From: Phycisphaerae bacterium
GTDB taxonomy: Bacteria > Planctomycetota > Phycisphaerae > Sedimentisphaerales > Anaerobacaceae
Length of the DNA: 5,847 bases
Assembly: GCA_030609625.1 (NCBI GenBank)
Contig: JAUWBX010000160.1
Span: 1 to 5,847 of the forward strand
Reading direction: 5' to 3'
Positions 3,265-5,847 of this stretch are shown here, in pieces (within the stretch, counting starts at the first letter, position 1; the number at the start of each line of letters is the position of its first letter). Under the pieces are notes generated by a model that was not told the origin of the DNA, did not search any database, and was given only the letters and a program-made list of their open reading frames with translations. Both the position numbers and the translations under genes were made by a program.

Positions 3265-5847
3265 ATGTTGAAGAAGTACTTTCTGGTGAGCGTGCTGGTC
3301 ACGCTGAGTTTTGGACTGCACAACGCATTATGTGAAGAGACGGAGGTTATGTATCTTTCAGGCAGGGGCAAAGACACTCCAGTGCAGTGGGAGTTCTATT
3401 GCACTGAAGGGCGAAACAGCGGTGAATGGACAACGATTCAGGTGCCGTCAAACTGGGAACTGCAAGGCTTTGGCACATATAATTATGGGCACGATATTGA
3501 AAAAGGCAGTGAGCAGGGGAAATACCGATATCGTTTCGAGGTACCGAATGGATGGGCAGACAAGGTTATCAACATTGTCTTCGATGGGGTTATGACAGAT
3601 ACAGAGGTGTGGATTAACGGTAAGAGCGCAGGGCCGAGGCATCAAGGAGGTTTTTATAGTTTTAAGTATGATATCACAGAATTGGTCAAATTTGGCAGGA
3701 AGAATCTGTTGGAAATTACAGTAAGCAAGGTCTCGGCAAACGCGAGTGTGGAGGCTGCGGAGAGGAAGGCTGACTATTGGATTTTCGGAGGGATCTACAG
3801 GCCGGTTTATTTGGAGGCTTTTCCAAAGCAATTTATCAAACGGGCGGCGATTGACGCAAGGGCGGACGGGAGCATCAATGTAGATGTATATCTGGAAAAC
3901 ATCGAGACGGCAGACAAAGTTGCGGGGGTAGTGCTGGGAGTGAGTGCAGGAGGGCCGTTTAGCGCACAAGTAGTTAAGAGACAGAAGAAGATAACTCTCA
4001 GCGGAAAGGTAGCTGATATAAAGCCGTGGAGTGCTGAGACACCATATCTGTATGAATTGGAGCTTCAGTTATCTGCAGGCGACAAAGTTATTCACAAGAC
4101 CAAAGAGTGGTTTGGATTTCGCACATTCGAAGTTCGTCCGGGCAAAGGGCTGTTTCTAAACGGCCATAAGATTCGACTGAAAGGGGTGAACCGACACTCG
4201 TTCTGGCCTGATTCGGGGAGGTGCCTGAGCAGGAAGATAAGTTATGATGATGTACGGCTGATAAAAGAAATGAATATGAATGCAGTGCGAATGTCGCATT
4301 ATCCGCCGGATGTACATTTTTTGGAGGTGTGTGATAAATTGGGCCTATATGTTCTGAACGAGCTGGGGGGTTGGCAGAGGCCTCCATACGATACAGGAAT
4401 TGGTAGGAAGTTGGTCAGGGAAACGGTAACAAGAGATGTGAGCCATCCATGTATTCTGTTCTGGGACAACGGAAACGAAAGGGGATGGAATCGGGCGCTG
4501 GATGGGGAATTTTGGCTATATGACCCACAGAAGCGGCGGGTGTTGCATCCGGGGGAGAATTTCAATGGCGTTGATACTGAACATTACCAGAGCTATGAGA
4601 GCGTTAAGAGGAAGCTGCAGGGTTCGACTCTTTTTATGCCAACGGAATTTCTACACGGTCTATATGACGGGGGGCACGGGGCAGGGCTGAATGACTATTG
4701 GGATATGATGGCCAAATCGCCTGTCAGAGCAGGAGGATTTCTGTGGTCACTAGTGGACGAGGGCGTGGTCAGGACAGATAGGAATGACAAAATCGACACA
4801 GACGGCAATCATGCACCAGATGGGATACTTGGGCCTTACAGACAAAAGGAAGGCAGCTTCTATGCGGTCAAAGAGATATGGTCTCCCATTCATATCGATA
4901 TTGAGAAACTGTCAAAGGATTTTGCGAGGCAGATACAGGTGGAAAACCGCTATGGTTTTACGAACCTGAATGAATGCAGATTCGAGTGGAAACTGGCGAG
5001 ATTGCCGAAACCGTTTACAGAGCAGAACAAACATGCTGTCCTTCATAGCGACACACTGGAAGCTTGCGATGTGGAAGCTGGCGGCAAAGGTGTGTTGAAG
5101 CTGAATTTGCCGGAGGATTGGCGTGAGGCAGGGGTGCTTTATCTAACTGCATTTGATCCAGCGGGTAAGGAAGTCTGGACATGGTCGCGGGGAATTCGAA
5201 AGGGGTGTGAATCCTGTCATCAATACGTAAGAAGGGAAAGCAAAAAGAACGCTGAGGTCAGCTTGACGGAAGGTCAAGAGGAGCTTCTGGTCAAGGTGGA
5301 TGGTTTGAAGCTTTCGTTCAGCAAAAAGACCGGTGAGCTGTCTAAGGTTGAGAAAGACGGCAGATATATCTCGATGGGAAAGGGACCGCGGCCGGTAGTT
5401 GGTGACAACAGACTTATTGAGTTGAACCATTGGCGCAGGAAGGATGACATATTCGTCGAGGCCAAATATGAGGGGAGCCTGGATTATGCAAAGTGGAAGA
5501 TTTATCCAAGCGGTTGGGTGAGATTAGATTATCAGTATGAGCTTGATGGGCAGTTTGACCTGATGGGCATCACATTTGATTATCCTGAAAACAAAATGGT
5601 AAAGATGAAATGGGTGGGCAGAGGGCCGTATCGAGTATGGAAAAACAGAACAAAAGGGGGGCGGCTGGATCTCTGGAGCAATGATTACAAAAACCATACA
5701 CCGGGTATGACGTGGGATTATCCGGAATTTCGGGGCTACTACCGGGACTGGCACTGGGTGACATTTGAGACCAAAGAAGGGAAAATTACACTGCTCAACG
5801 GAACAGAAGATGTTTTTCTTGGTGTCTATCGGCCAAAGGACGGCCCC
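3265..5847 (+). CDS. Secreted GH2 glycoside hydrolase, beta-galactosidase-like, 3' end outside window
   Basis: The frame is open for 861 codons from ATG 3265 to the window edge. A signal peptide (MLKKYFLVSVLVTLSFGLHN, cleavage near residue 23) sends it out of the cytoplasm. Domains follow GH2 order: N-terminal sugar-binding jelly roll (about 40-185, with SGEWTTIQVPSNWELQGFG and GGIYRPVYLE), Ig-like domain (about 188-288), TIM barrel (about 290-545), a second beta domain (about 555-645), and the start of the beta-galactosidase small-chain domain (about 665 on, with WVGRGPY). In the barrel, GVNRH (307-311), NAVRMSHYPP (339-348) and GGFLW (490-494) are LacZ-like. The candidate acid/base is E405 in DNGNE and the candidate nucleophile E461 in PTEFLHGLYDGG. 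E405 and E461 lie 56 residues apart, fewer than in LacZ. Such relatives occur in Bacteroidota and Planctomycetota and are mostly annotated as beta-galactosidases; exact specificity is not proven. Some 100 residues are probably missing. Confidence 0.93.
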   Translation, partial: MLKKYFLVSVLVTLSFGLHNALCEETEVMYLSGRGKDTPVQWEFYCTEGRNSGEWTTIQVPSNWELQGFGTYNYGHDIEKGSEQGKYRYRFEVPNGWADKVINIVFDGVMTDTEVWINGKSAGPRHQGGFYSFKYDITELVKFGRKNLLEITVSKVSANASVEAAERKADYWIFGGIYRPVYLEAFPKQFIKRAAIDARADGSINVDVYLENIETADKVAGVVLGVSAGGPFSAQVVKRQKKITLSGKVADIKPWSAETPYLYELELQLSAGDKVIHKTKEWFGFRTFEVRPGKGLFLNGHKIRLKGVNRHSFWPDSGRCLSRKISYDDVRLIKEMNMNAVRMSHYPPDVHFLEVCDKLGLYVLNELGGWQRPPYDTGIGRKLVRETVTRDVSHPCILFWDNGNERGWNRALDGEFWLYDPQKRRVLHPGENFNGVDTEHYQSYESVKRKLQGSTLFMPTEFLHGLYDGGHGAGLNDYWDMMAKSPVRAGGFLWSLVDEGVVRTDRNDKIDTDGNHAPDGILGPYRQKEGSFYAVKEIWSPIHIDIEKLSKDFARQIQVENRYGFTNLNECRFEWKLARLPKPFTEQNKHAVLHSDTLEACDVEAGGKGVLKLNLPEDWREAGVLYLTAFDPAGKEVWTWSRGIRKGCESCHQYVRRESKKNAEVSLTEGQEELLVKVDGLKLSFSKKTGELSKVEKDGRYISMGKGPRPVVGDNRLIELNHWRRKDDIFVEAKYEGSLDYAKWKIYPSGWVRLDYQYELDGQFDLMGITFDYPENKMVKMKWVGRGPYRVWKNRTKGGRLDLWSNDYKNHTPGMTWDYPEFRGYYRDWHWVTFETKEGKITLLNGTEDVFLGVYRPKDGP

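Noticed and set aside
3448..3969. Minus-strand ORF of 173 codons inside the GH2 gene
   Set aside because: It is fully antisense to conserved GH2 domains, is Cys/Pro rich and matches no family.
4088..4565. Overlapping minus-strand ORFs in the GH2 TIM barrel
   Set aside because: They are antisense to the catalytic barrel, which carries both candidate catalytic glutamates; no domain is visible.

Overview
The window looks like part of a Planctomycetota genome, most likely Phycisphaerae-like. Three things suggest this: a VWA membrane protein of the class I glutamine amidotransferase-like type, a degraded tetratricopeptide (TPR) tail of a kind I associate with that group (LYKEKARYDKAEPLL ... LYEAWGKPEQAEGWR ... 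LPQTE), and secreted carbohydrate-active enzymes. The assignment comes from recognition of families, not from a search, and should be held at moderate confidence.

Layout. (1) 3-1358, plus strand: the C-terminal 451 residues of a VWA-domain membrane protein that began upstream of the window. (2) 1359-1650: a scrambled stretch. It holds one copy (A) of a short dispersed repeat at about 1373-1440, joined directly to a frameshifted TPR remnant at about 1441-1646. (3) 1566-2696, minus strand: a secreted GH43-like five-bladed beta-propeller enzyme. Its C-terminal beta-sandwich breaks off after a few dozen residues and reads into the antisense of the TPR remnant. (4) 2697-3264: a 568-bp divergent intergenic region with a candidate promoter for each flanking gene, several inverted repeats, a second copy (B) of the repeat at about 2782-2858, and a doubtful small ORF. 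(5) 3265-5847, plus strand: a secreted GH2 enzyme of beta-galactosidase architecture, 861 residues visible and still open at the window edge.

How the parts fit. The GH43-like and GH2 genes are divergent and both encode signal peptides, so they look like a small glycan-degrading pair. The likely substrate is a galactose-, arabinose- or xylose-containing plant or algal polysaccharide, but the sequence does not fix it. The VWA gene belongs to another function, probably envelope-associated, and converges on the GH43 gene.

The most notable observation is the rearranged 1.5-kb segment. Two directly oriented copies of a repeat (31 of 40 bases identical in the ungapped core) flank the GH43 gene. Next to copy A, a TPR gene tail and a GH43 tail are fused at a shared breakpoint. 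No complete new system, CRISPR array, RNA gene, transposase or integrase is visible.
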